A stretch of 39,294 nt of DNA from Chlamydiota bacterium. Lineage in GTDB: Bacteria; Chlamydiota; Chlamydiia; Chlamydiales; Simkaniaceae. The position numbers and the translations under genes were made by a program. The stretch's first letter is position 1. Each line of letters opens with the position of its first letter. Location: positions 1 to 39,294 of the forward strand of contig JAJFMH010000003.1 in the NCBI GenBank assembly GCA_021772245.1, in the 5' to 3' direction. Below are positions 18,027-25,565 of this stretch, piece after piece. The notes below the pieces were generated by a model. The model was not told the origin of the DNA. It was given only the letters and a program-made list of their open reading frames with translations, and did not search any database.

Positions 18027-18584
18027 TTACTCCGAAACGACTTTTCTTTTCACAACTGCTGCAAGAACAAGGCCAGCTAAAAACCAACCAATTAGTAGAT
18101 CTAGCATTCCTAGTATCACATAGCAGGATGAGAATCCCCACCAGTTCCATAGTGGTATATTTGAAACAATAGCTGCAAATATTCCAGCGATTGTTACAAA
18201 ACACACCCTAGAAAAGTAACTAGTCTTTCTAACCATAAGTAACAAAATGGATATAAGGCCAGCTGCTACAAACTGAGTTAAGAATGATACGATATATAGT
18301 CTTGGATTTGCAGGGTCCATTCCATCTAGATTGATAGAGGCTAAAATTAGAGGCTCTTTATGCTTATGGCTTTCATCTTCATTTTTATCGGCAGATCCAA
18401 TGTATGGATATACGTACATACCACTTTTAGTCGTATTTTCTTTAAGAACCCAACCTACAAACTCTTCATGATGAAATTGATTAAAGGTATGTTTATGCCA
18501 AGGCAAAACGCCCCAGGAAATCATTACCCAAATAAATGAAACAAGCCCACCTAAAAAGGCGCCTTTGATAATTTGTTTTGCCAT
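18027..18584 (-). CDS. Conserved four-helix membrane protein of unknown function
   Basis: A 185-residue membrane protein. It has one N-terminal hydrophobic segment (about 8-28, GAFLGGLVSFIWVMISWGVLPW), a polar extracytoplasmic section (about 30-92) with a His-rich stretch (HKHTFNQFHHEE) and the motif SGMYVYPY, then three C-terminal segments (about 96-117, 124-145 and 153-178). The pattern of a first helix ending in '..W..LPWH', then 'SG.Y.yP', is one I associate with an unnamed family found in several bacterial phyla. I cannot give a function. It converges on miaB. Confidence 0.7.
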   Translation of the reverse strand: MAKQIIKGAFLGGLVSFIWVMISWGVLPWHKHTFNQFHHEEFVGWVLKENTTKSGMYVYPYIGSADKNEDESHKHKEPLILASINLDGMDPANPRLYIVSFLTQFVAAGLISILLLMVRKTSYFSRVCFVTIAGIFAAIVSNIPLWNWWGFSSCYVILGMLDLLIGWFLAGLVLAAVVKRKVVSE

Positions 18585-18791
18585 GCAAACCTCGCATTTT
18601 TAATTTCAATTTTAGCTCAAAATACAGCATGACCTGTTTTATGCAAAGACTTACATAGATTTATTTTGATAGAAACAATTTTTTCTTTGAGGTAAATTAA
18701 ATAAAGTTCCAAATTAGCATTTTAATAAAATCTAAAAATAATTAATTATATAAAAAATTACAATTCCTTATTTTCAACAAAAAAAACATTT

Positions 18792-18821
18792 TTGCAACAA
18801 ATAAAGTTAAACTCATATTAT
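18792..18821 (+). promoter_or_regulatory. Probable promoter of the Pro-rich Inc-like gene
   Basis: TTGCAA (18792-18797) and TATTAT (18816-18821) with an 18-base spacer, 30 bases before the start codon, in a 267-base AT-rich gap. Each box matches consensus at four or five of six positions. Confidence 0.45.
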
Positions 18822-18851
18822 TCAATGAAATTACATCCATAGAGGTATATT

Positions 18852-19625
18852 ATGGCATCAGTACTAAATCCTTTTTTTCATAGCGTAGCTGAATACAATC
18901 CAACTTTTACACCAAACGCACAGACAGCTCCGCCACCTGCTTATCAGAGTTCACAAGAGCCGGCTCAGCAGTCTGTATTTAGACAGGAACGATTTCCTGC
19001 GCAACCACCACGCTATGCCCCAAACCTTGGAATAGGAAGTGAGTTTGGACTTGGAGGACGAGCTCAAACTATCAATGTAAATCATAACGATGCAACAACC
19101 CTAAATGCAGCAAGACAACATACTCTAGAAGATAGAGAGGAAGATAGAGCAAACTCTGCAGCTTCAGGTTGTGGAATTGCAATGATTCTTATCGCTTTAG
19201 CTAGTGGTTGGATTTTTACCAATCTACAAAAAGAATCTGCAGCACTTGAAAGAGTGAATAATTATTTAAACAATGATTTATACTACCAACTTCCAGAAAA
19301 TTTACGACAACAGGGATTGGAATTAGCGACAGCTCATAGAGAAAGAGTAAAACAATCTTACATTCGAACAAGAAACTACACAATCTTAACAGGGATGCTT
19401 TTTGCATCAGCAACTGCTGCCTTTGCAGGTGGAATGATTGCTATCCAAGCTGTAATTACAGGAGCAATCATTGGAGCAGTCGTAACAGGGACAATTGGAG
19501 CTTTTTATGCTTCTTATAATTTCTTCAATCCAATAGATCAAACACCTTCTAACCCTGCAGAAGAACAAGCTTTGCAGAACCTTTGTGCTTATGAAGATAG
19601 CCAACAAGCTCATCTCTATGTATAA
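18852..19625 (+). CDS. Pro-rich N-terminus plus paired hydrophobic segments; candidate inclusion-membrane protein
   Basis: A 257-residue orphan. Residues 1-60 are rich in Pro, Gln and Ser (TAPPPAYQSSQEPAQQSV, QPPRYAP) and contain PPAY and PPRY, which resemble the PPxY ligands of eukaryotic WW domains. Residues 85-100 are highly charged (HTLEDREEDR). One hydrophobic segment lies at about 104-123; after a charged helix, a long Gly/Ala-rich bilobed segment lies at about 176-222. A paired hydrophobic hairpin with short loop is the hallmark of chlamydial Inc proteins placed by type III secretion. The start follows AGAGGTA. It is an independent unit between its promoter and a terminator. Effector status is inference. 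Confidence 0.7.
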   Translation: MASVLNPFFHSVAEYNPTFTPNAQTAPPPAYQSSQEPAQQSVFRQERFPAQPPRYAPNLGIGSEFGLGGRAQTINVNHNDATTLNAARQHTLEDREEDRANSAASGCGIAMILIALASGWIFTNLQKESAALERVNNYLNNDLYYQLPENLRQQGLELATAHRERVKQSYIRTRNYTILTGMLFASATAAFAGGMIAIQAVITGAIIGAVVTGTIGAFYASYNFFNPIDQTPSNPAEEQALQNLCAYEDSQQAHLYV

Positions 19626-19635
19626 AGCATAATTC

Positions 19636-19666
19636 ATGGGCACTCAACAAAAGTGCCCATTATTTT
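19636..19666. terminator. Terminator between the Inc-like gene and ligA
   Basis: ATGGGCACT (19636-19644) pairs perfectly with AGTGCCCAT (19652-19660) around a seven-base loop, followed by TATTTT. It lies between convergent genes; the left flank (AATTC) is weaker, so it mainly serves the plus strand. Confidence 0.75.
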
Positions 19667-21659
19667 AAAGCATTTTTTCAAATACATCTTCGGATAGAAC
19701 TTCAATATCAAGTTTTCGAGCCTTTTCGAGCTTTGATCCTGCATCGCTACCAACTAATAAAAAGTCCGTTTTCTTACTGACTGTTCCAGTTACTTTTCCA
19801 TTTCGTTCCTTTATTAGATCACTAGCTTCTTTACGTGAATAGTTTTGCAATGTACCTGTTAAAACAAATGTTTTTTCTGAAAATACATGCCCATGTAGTT
19901 TTGGCTTCATAGGTTGTATAGCAACACCTCGTTGCAATAATTGATTCACTTCTTCTTTTCGATCTGAATCAGCAAAAAAATTAACAATAGAATCAGCAGC
20001 TTTTTCCCCTATTCCGTCAATTTCTAGAAGATTTTCCTTGCTTAGTCCTTGTAGTCTTTCAAGCGTTCTAGCATTTTCAGCAAGAAGCTCTGCAACACCA
20101 GTTCCAACAAACGGAATCCCTAAGGAAAAAAGAAACCTTGCAAAAGGTATATCTTTTGATTTTTCAATCGAGTCAATAATATTTTGGGCAGATTTTTCTT
20201 TGAATCCATCAAGCTTTAATAAATCTTCTTTTTGAAGAGAATATATATCAGAAATCGTTGTAATCAGGTGCTCTGAAACAAGTTTTTCGATTACTTTTAC
20301 ACCCAAGTTCTCAATATTCATCGCATTTTTAGATGCAAAATAAATAATGCGTCGAAGGTTTTGCCCTGGACAATCTTTTGTATTCGAACACCTTGTTGCA
20401 ACTTCACCCTCTCTTTTAATTGTTTTGGAATGACACATCGGGCATATTTCAACCATTTTCCATTTTTTCGAGCTAGACTTTCTTTTGGAAAGATCTACTG
20501 AAACAACTTTAGGAATTACATCGCCTCCCTTTTCGATGACAACAGTATCTCCAATTCGGATATCTTTTCTTTCAATCTCTTCTTCATTATGAAGTGTCGC
20601 TCGAGATATTGTACTCCCAGATAATAGAACGGGCTTTAGCTCAGCTACTGGTGTAAGTACGCCTGTCCTACCTACTTGAATGGTAATATCAAGGATTTCT
20701 GTCGTTGCTTGGTCCGGAGGGAATTTATAAGAAGTTGCCCACCTTGGACTCTTACCTGTTGCTCCAAGTAGATCGTGGTACTTGAGTTCATCTACTTTTA
20801 AAACAATACCATCAATCTCGAATGGAAGTTTTGATCTTTCTGACTGAATCTGATCGATAAATACAAATATTTCTTCAATGGTGGTGCACGTTTTAACATG
20901 TTTATCATCGCAGACAGGGAGTCCAAATTCTTTTAAAAAAGAGTGAGTCTCTGATTGACGGGTAAGTTTTTCACCACCTTCTACTACGCCATAACAGACA
21001 ATATCCAAACCTCTTTTTGCTACTTCCTTTGAATCTAAAAGTTTTAAAGAACCAGCGGCTGCGTTACGAGGATTTGCCCACATGGCTTCACCAGCCTCTT
21101 GCCTTTCTTCATTGAGAGCAATAAATTTTTTTTCTGGCAGAAAAACTTCTCCTCTGATTTCTAATACAGCTGGAAATTCTTTACCTTTTAACTTCAGTGG
21201 AAGGGTTGCAATTGTTTTGATATTTTGAGTAATATCATCCCCTCTTTTGCCATTACCCCGAGTCACACCTCTAACTAGAATTCCTTTCTCGTACCGAATC
21301 GAAACCGCCGTACCATCCATTTTCAGCTCTAAAGAAAGCTTAACATCATTTTTTTCTATATTTTTTTGAACTCTCTTAAGAAAGTCTTCGACTTCTTCCC
21401 GTGAATAGGTATTACTGAGTGAGAGCATAGGAACAGAATGATTTACTTGTGTAAACCCATCTGAAGGCATTTCTCCAACGCGTTGCGTTGGAGAAAAAGG
21501 AACAACCCACTTAGGATGCTCATTTTCAATTTTCTCTACTTCTTTAACGAGGTGATCATATTCATAGTCAGAAATAGTAGGTTTTGCTTCTGAGTAATAG
21601 TGAAAATCATGCTTTTGAATCGTTTCTATCAGCTCTAAATATTTTTCTCTCGTTGCCAT
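19665..21659 (-). CDS. ligA: NAD-dependent DNA ligase LigA
   Basis: Seals nicks in replication and repair using NAD. I start it at the ATG at 21659, one base after the glgB stop, with GAGAAG just upstream; the frame is open eight codons further but that part overlaps glgB. In the 664-residue protein the catalytic lysine is K113 in KMDG. EIRGEVFLP, the OB region, a four-cysteine zinc site (CPMC...CSNTKDC, about residues 395-420), helix-hairpin-helix repeats (LDGFKEKSAQNIIDSIE, IDGIGEKAADSIVNFF) and a C-terminal BRCT domain (FVLTGTLQNYSRKEASDLI) are all in place. It appears to be cotranscribed with glgB. Confidence 0.97.
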   Translation of the reverse strand: MATREKYLELIETIQKHDFHYYSEAKPTISDYEYDHLVKEVEKIENEHPKWVVPFSPTQRVGEMPSDGFTQVNHSVPMLSLSNTYSREEVEDFLKRVQKNIEKNDVKLSLELKMDGTAVSIRYEKGILVRGVTRGNGKRGDDITQNIKTIATLPLKLKGKEFPAVLEIRGEVFLPEKKFIALNEERQEAGEAMWANPRNAAAGSLKLLDSKEVAKRGLDIVCYGVVEGGEKLTRQSETHSFLKEFGLPVCDDKHVKTCTTIEEIFVFIDQIQSERSKLPFEIDGIVLKVDELKYHDLLGATGKSPRWATSYKFPPDQATTEILDITIQVGRTGVLTPVAELKPVLLSGSTISRATLHNEEEIERKDIRIGDTVVIEKGGDVIPKVVSVDLSKRKSSSKKWKMVEICPMCHSKTIKREGEVATRCSNTKDCPGQNLRRIIYFASKNAMNIENLGVKVIEKLVSEHLITTISDIYSLQKEDLLKLDGFKEKSAQNIIDSIEKSKDIPFARFLFSLGIPFVGTGVAELLAENARTLERLQGLSKENLLEIDGIGEKAADSIVNFFADSDRKEEVNQLLQRGVAIQPMKPKLHGHVFSEKTFVLTGTLQNYSRKEASDLIKERNGKVTGTVSKKTDFLLVGSDAGSKLEKARKLDIEVLSEDVFEKML

Positions 21660-21660
21660 T

Positions 21661-23778
21661 TTACTTCTCTTTTGAAAAAGCAACCATAATAGTACTTAAG
21701 GGAGGAAGATCAAGCAAAAACGACCCTGATTTAATTGAAAAGTTACAGGGGTAATCTTTTCCTCCATATTTTTTGCTATCTGAATTGATACAAATGCATG
21801 GCTTTCCATCAAAGTCATGCTGAATTTGATGCTCAAAAATTGGTTTAGATGAAAAATTATGAATGCATACTAATTGATGATTTGTAGCTTTTCTCAGATA
21901 AGAGTAGATAATTGTGCTATTTCCGGTGCTTTCTAAAATTGTAAACCCATCCTTTTCAAAATCTCTTTCAAAAAGAGCTGGGCTATCAAGATAGAGTTTA
22001 TTGAGATCAGATACAAATGTTTGAAATTGCAAATGAGCTTTGTTTTTTAATAATTCCCATCTAAGACTGCCTACGCAATTCCAACTATCAACTTGCGCAA
22101 ATTCAACCCCCATAAAAATTCCCTTTTTACCAGGGTGACAGATTTTGAAACTAAGCAAAAGTCTCATATTCGCAAATTTTTCAAAATCACTTCCGGGCAT
22201 ACGAGTTATCAAGTGATGAGGGTGATTGCCAACTTCATCATGAGATAAAACGGAAAGATAATTCTCGCTGTAATAGTAACTCATAGCATGCTTGATATCC
22301 TTAAAGCCCTGAATGCGATGCTTCTGTTCCTTACAAAAGAAACGAAGTGTATCGTGGGTCCAGCCCATGTTCCACTTTAAATCAAAACCAAGCCCTCCTT
22401 TTTCAACTGAAGTTGTAATTCCTGGAAACGGAGAACAATCCTCAGCAATCGTAATAACTCCCTTGTGTTTACTGTGAATAACTTCATTTAGCGATTTGAG
22501 GAATGCAATTGCATCAAGATTTTCTCTTCCACCAAATCGATTAGGAAGCCATTCTCCCTCTTCTTTGGCGTAGTCTAAATAAAGCATAGAATACACTGCA
22601 TCGATGCGAAGCCCATCGACGTGCATTTTTTCAATCCAGAAAAGGGCACTTGCGATAAGAAAATTTTTAACTTGAGGCTTTCCATAATCAAAAATAAGTG
22701 TATTCCATTCTGGATGAAAGCCTCTTCTTCTATCATGATGTTCATAAAGATTTGATCCATCAAACTGAGCTAAAGAGAATAAGTCCATGGGAAAATGCCC
22801 CGGAACAAAATCTAAAATCACACCAATTTGATTTTCATGAAATATCTCGATCATTTCTTGGAAATCTTGAGGCGTACCAAATCTAGATGTAGGTGCAAAA
22901 TATCCAGTTACTTGATAACCCCAGGATTCATCAAGAGGGTGCTCAGTAACAGGAAGTAATTCTACATGTGTGTAATTCATCGTCTTACAGTAGAATACAA
23001 GTTCTTCCCCTATCCTTTGATAACTTAAAAACGACCCGTCTTCTCTACGCCAAGAGCCAAGGTGCACTTCATAAATATTTAAGGGACTACTTTCAACTAC
23101 ATATTTTTCTCTTGCTTGCATCCATTTTTGATCTTTCCAAGTATGCATAAACCTTGAGGTAATAGAGCCAAATTCAGGACGCATTTCTGCATGATTTGCA
23201 AAAGGATCAGCTTTGAGTTGAAAAGTATTTTTTTTTGTAAAGATAGCATATTTGTAGCAGCTGCCATCCTTAAGTCCTGGGATGAAAATTTCCCAAAGCC
23301 CAAACTCTTCAACTTTTCTCATGGGAAAGAGATAAGGATCAAAATCATGACGCTCTAAAGCTAAAGAAACCCCTTTAGCATTTGGAGCCCATACAAGAAA
23401 GCGATAACCAATATGCCCATTTATCTCTATTTGGTGACTACCTAAAAAATCATATAACTTAAAATGTTTTCCCATCTTAAATAACTCAGCTTCTTCATTT
23501 GAAATGGAGGGGGCAAAGCTATATGGATCAGCATCCCAATAATCAAATTTAACCTTATATATTTGGGATGAGTTCTCATGGTCTAAATCAACTTTAAATA
23601 TTCCATCAAGCGATGTTCTAGAGGCTGAGACTTCTTTTAAACCGAGTAAAATACTTATTTTATTTAGGCCCGGTCTAAATAGATAAATTGTTCCTTGATT
23701 CAATCCTAAATAGGAATGTGGGTCAGGGTGAATGCCCTGCTTTAACAAATTGGCATTGGTCTCAAAATCAAATGTCAT
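21661..23778 (-). CDS. glgB: 1,4-alpha-glucan branching enzyme
   Basis: Creates alpha-1,6 branches in glycogen. The 705-residue GH13 protein has N-terminal carbohydrate-binding beta-domains (about 1-190; HSYLGLNQG and FRVWAPNA-like FLVWAPNAKGV), then the barrel with QVTGYFAPTSRFGTPQDF, nucleophile D393 in DGLRIDAV, acid/base E446 in IAEDCSPFPG, and D514 in LSHDE. The C-terminus is an all-beta domain. After LSHDEV the usual HGK is replaced by GNHPHH, and usual AEEST by AEDCS, so it is somewhat divergent but with intact catalytic residues. Chlamydiae store glycogen and have glgB. No other glycogen gene is in the window. The upstream gap carries a perfect 16-bp palindrome. Confidence 0.94.
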   Translation of the reverse strand: MTFDFETNANLLKQGIHPDPHSYLGLNQGTIYLFRPGLNKISILLGLKEVSASRTSLDGIFKVDLDHENSSQIYKVKFDYWDADPYSFAPSISNEEAELFKMGKHFKLYDFLGSHQIEINGHIGYRFLVWAPNAKGVSLALERHDFDPYLFPMRKVEEFGLWEIFIPGLKDGSCYKYAIFTKKNTFQLKADPFANHAEMRPEFGSITSRFMHTWKDQKWMQAREKYVVESSPLNIYEVHLGSWRREDGSFLSYQRIGEELVFYCKTMNYTHVELLPVTEHPLDESWGYQVTGYFAPTSRFGTPQDFQEMIEIFHENQIGVILDFVPGHFPMDLFSLAQFDGSNLYEHHDRRRGFHPEWNTLIFDYGKPQVKNFLIASALFWIEKMHVDGLRIDAVYSMLYLDYAKEEGEWLPNRFGGRENLDAIAFLKSLNEVIHSKHKGVITIAEDCSPFPGITTSVEKGGLGFDLKWNMGWTHDTLRFFCKEQKHRIQGFKDIKHAMSYYYSENYLSVLSHDEVGNHPHHLITRMPGSDFEKFANMRLLLSFKICHPGKKGIFMGVEFAQVDSWNCVGSLRWELLKNKAHLQFQTFVSDLNKLYLDSPALFERDFEKDGFTILESTGNSTIIYSYLRKATNHQLVCIHNFSSKPIFEHQIQHDFDGKPCICINSDSKKYGGKDYPCNFSIKSGSFLLDLPPLSTIMVAFSKEK

Positions 23779-23845
23779 AGTACTCTTTGCTTTTGATCAC
23801 AAAGTAGTACCTAAAGCGTTTTTTTGCAAAGCCCTACTCATAAAA

Positions 23846-23861
23846 TCAAGAATATTCTTGA
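23846..23861. promoter_or_regulatory. Perfect 16-bp palindrome between glgB and the divergent orphan
   Basis: TCAAGAATATTCTTGA is exactly self-complementary, 68 bases upstream of glgB and 49 upstream of the 23910 gene. Its position between two divergent starts suits a repressor or activator operator. A second, imperfect inverted repeat (GTACTCTTTG / CAAAGTAGTAC) lies close to the glgB start near 23782-23812. Confidence 0.4.
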
Positions 23862-23909
23862 AATATTACACTTTTTTTTCTAATATTTTTCCGAAAAGAG
23901 GTACAGGTT

Positions 23910-24242
23910 ATGACAGCAGTTGGACAAAGATCTATAGAAGAGTCCTATTTTGATTTTTCTTTGATTACAAATTATTTATATGAAAATGCATCTAGAATTA
24001 AAGAAGTAGCGGAGCCCTTTATTTTTGCCTTTGGAACTCTTTTTCTAACTACATTTCTTATAAATGCCGCAATAACTCGTGTATTCATAGCAATTGGAAT
24101 AATGAGTATTACTTTCTTAGCATCAAAAATATTTAATTTCAATGAGAGCGACCAGAATTTAGATGAAAGTCTAAATAATTCAGCAGAACGAAGCTTAGTT
24201 CGAAGCTTCACTGATTTTCTTAATATTACCGATCCCGATTAA
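23910..24242 (+). CDS. Small orphan with a bilobed membrane hairpin; Inc-like candidate
   Basis: A 110-residue protein with one long hydrophobic region at about 35-72 (FIFAFGTLFLTTFLINAAITRVFIAIGIMSITFLA), readable as two short helices, and an acidic, Asn/Ser-rich tail. The start has GAGGTA upstream and the protein begins MTA like its neighbour at 24342. It has the topology and size of small Inc proteins, with no other recognisable domain. It is first in a cluster of three orphan membrane genes, 99 bases before the next; that gap contains a TATAAT at 24273-24278, so the genes may have separate promoters. Confidence 0.65.
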   Translation: MTAVGQRSIEESYFDFSLITNYLYENASRIKEVAEPFIFAFGTLFLTTFLINAAITRVFIAIGIMSITFLASKIFNFNESDQNLDESLNNSAERSLVRSFTDFLNITDPD

Positions 24243-24341
24243 TATAATTAGTTGCGCAAAATTAATTAACGTTATAATATCTTTGTTGTTGATAAAAAAA
24301 ACAATCTTAATACAGAAGATTTTCTTTAATAAAGGTAATGT

Positions 24342-24896
24342 ATGACAGCAATAGCAACGTATTCAGGAGTTCCACCTGAAAATTTAATCGTAAATGATAA
24401 AATTAAAGGTTTTTATCACATAGAGTGGAATCCAATTACCGAAGAAGCTCAATACATATCTGATACCACAGTAAGAAAAGATTTAGCCAAAAGTAAGTCC
24501 CCTTATTATTTCAGCAACTTTACACTGATTGATGCATCTCTTATCCTGCTTTTTACAGTTGTAACTGCAGGAACTTTTGTATTGACTACAGGGCTCTTAA
24601 CAAAGCTGATTGTACCACTTGCAATGACAGGGATTTGCTACCTTGCAAGAAATTACTTCCAAAGCATTTTGGAGGAAAATATTTCTCAAGACAGCATACG
24701 TGAAGAAAGTCTCCGAAGGATTGAGGAGAAAAGGTTTTCCAATTCAGGTGATATTGACAATGAGTTATTAATTACAAATACATTAGATGTAACTCGGTTA
24801 GATGCTGCTGATCGCGCAAGAGCAATAATTCGCTTTAGAAATCAACTTGTTGAAGAAAACACAGATTTGCCATTTAGAGCAATTATCTGGGCTTAG
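24342..24896 (+). CDS. Orphan Inc-like membrane protein, tandem paralogue A
   Basis: A 184-residue protein with a bilobed hydrophobic region at about 62-101. It shares with the next gene the N-terminal pattern (PPENL... / LPQNL..., then two membrane helices), a charged helix (REESLRRIEEKR / RADCLDRIENRR), and the same last residues, AIIWA. It shares GTFhhTTGhLT (77-87) and ARNYFQS (102-108) with the 15702-16628 protein. This suggests one lineage-specific family, possibly derived from the membrane half of an M48-like ancestor. AAAGGT lies before the ATG. Cotranscription with the paralogue (15-base gap) is likely. The function is unknown. Confidence 0.72.
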   Translation: MTAIATYSGVPPENLIVNDKIKGFYHIEWNPITEEAQYISDTTVRKDLAKSKSPYYFSNFTLIDASLILLFTVVTAGTFVLTTGLLTKLIVPLAMTGICYLARNYFQSILEENISQDSIREESLRRIEEKRFSNSGDIDNELLITNTLDVTRLDAADRARAIIRFRNQLVEENTDLPFRAIIWA

Positions 24897-24911
24897 GAAG
24901 AGGAAAAGAAC

Positions 24912-25565
24912 ATGCCATCATACAATCTTTCAAATTTAGATCAACTTGTACTACCTCAAAACCTTGATTTTGATTGCTGTTATATTGAATATTTTCCAGA
25001 ACGCAATATCCAAGATTTATTACTTATATCAGGTACACTTAGACGGGTTGAAGACAGAATAGCAAATGAAAATACTAGTTGGGTGTCAAGTCAAACTCTT
25101 GCTCCGTACGCAGTAAACACTTCAATAATCACACTCATAGCTGCAGCTTCCCTCGGAGCATATTTTGCAGTAATCCCCCTATCTACTCTTGCGCTTAGCG
25201 TTCTTGCGCTTAGCGTTGGAATTTGTGTGGTTACTCGTAATATTGCAATTGAAAAATTACAAAGCAGTGACGTTTTTTTTGGAATTTGCTGGATGCTTCA
25301 AGATTTGATTAAACCTTATTTTGGAAGATGCCCAACTGAAGAAGAATTCAGAGCGGACTGCTTAGATCGCATAGAAAATAGGCGCACAAGTACTTATATT
25401 CAAATTGATGGGCCATCAAGAGTCTATTCCTGGATAGCACCCATCGAGCTAGATCTCTCCAATATGCCCAATGATGTTGATAGAAATACTATGATAACTG
25501 ACTTTGGAGATCAGCTTAGATCTCGTGACCCACATGAACGTTTTAATGCCATAATATGGGCATAA
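24912..25565 (+). CDS. Orphan Inc-like membrane protein, tandem paralogue B
   Basis: A 217-residue protein, paralogous to the gene before it. It has a longer hydrophobic pair at about 66-108, interrupted only by short turns, containing the exact pentapeptide repeat LALSV-LALSV coded by a 15-bp tandem duplication. After it come TRNIAIEKLQS, EEEFRADCLDRIENRR (about 143-158), and the shared ending FNAIIWA. EEEFRADC recalls the third-ligand helix of M48 peptidases, but no zinc motif is present. GAGG lies ten bases before the ATG. The stop directly abuts the stop of the convergent gene at 25566. Confidence 0.72.
   Translation: MPSYNLSNLDQLVLPQNLDFDCCYIEYFPERNIQDLLLISGTLRRVEDRIANENTSWVSSQTLAPYAVNTSIITLIAAASLGAYFAVIPLSTLALSVLALSVGICVVTRNIAIEKLQSSDVFFGICWMLQDLIKPYFGRCPTEEEFRADCLDRIENRRTSTYIQIDGPSRVYSWIAPIELDLSNMPNDVDRNTMITDFGDQLRSRDPHERFNAIIWA
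25188..25217 (+). repeat. Perfect 15-bp in-frame tandem duplication in a membrane segment
   Basis: Two identical copies, 25188-25202 and 25203-25217, give two LALSV units in the second hydrophobic segment of paralogue B. Confidence 0.9.
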
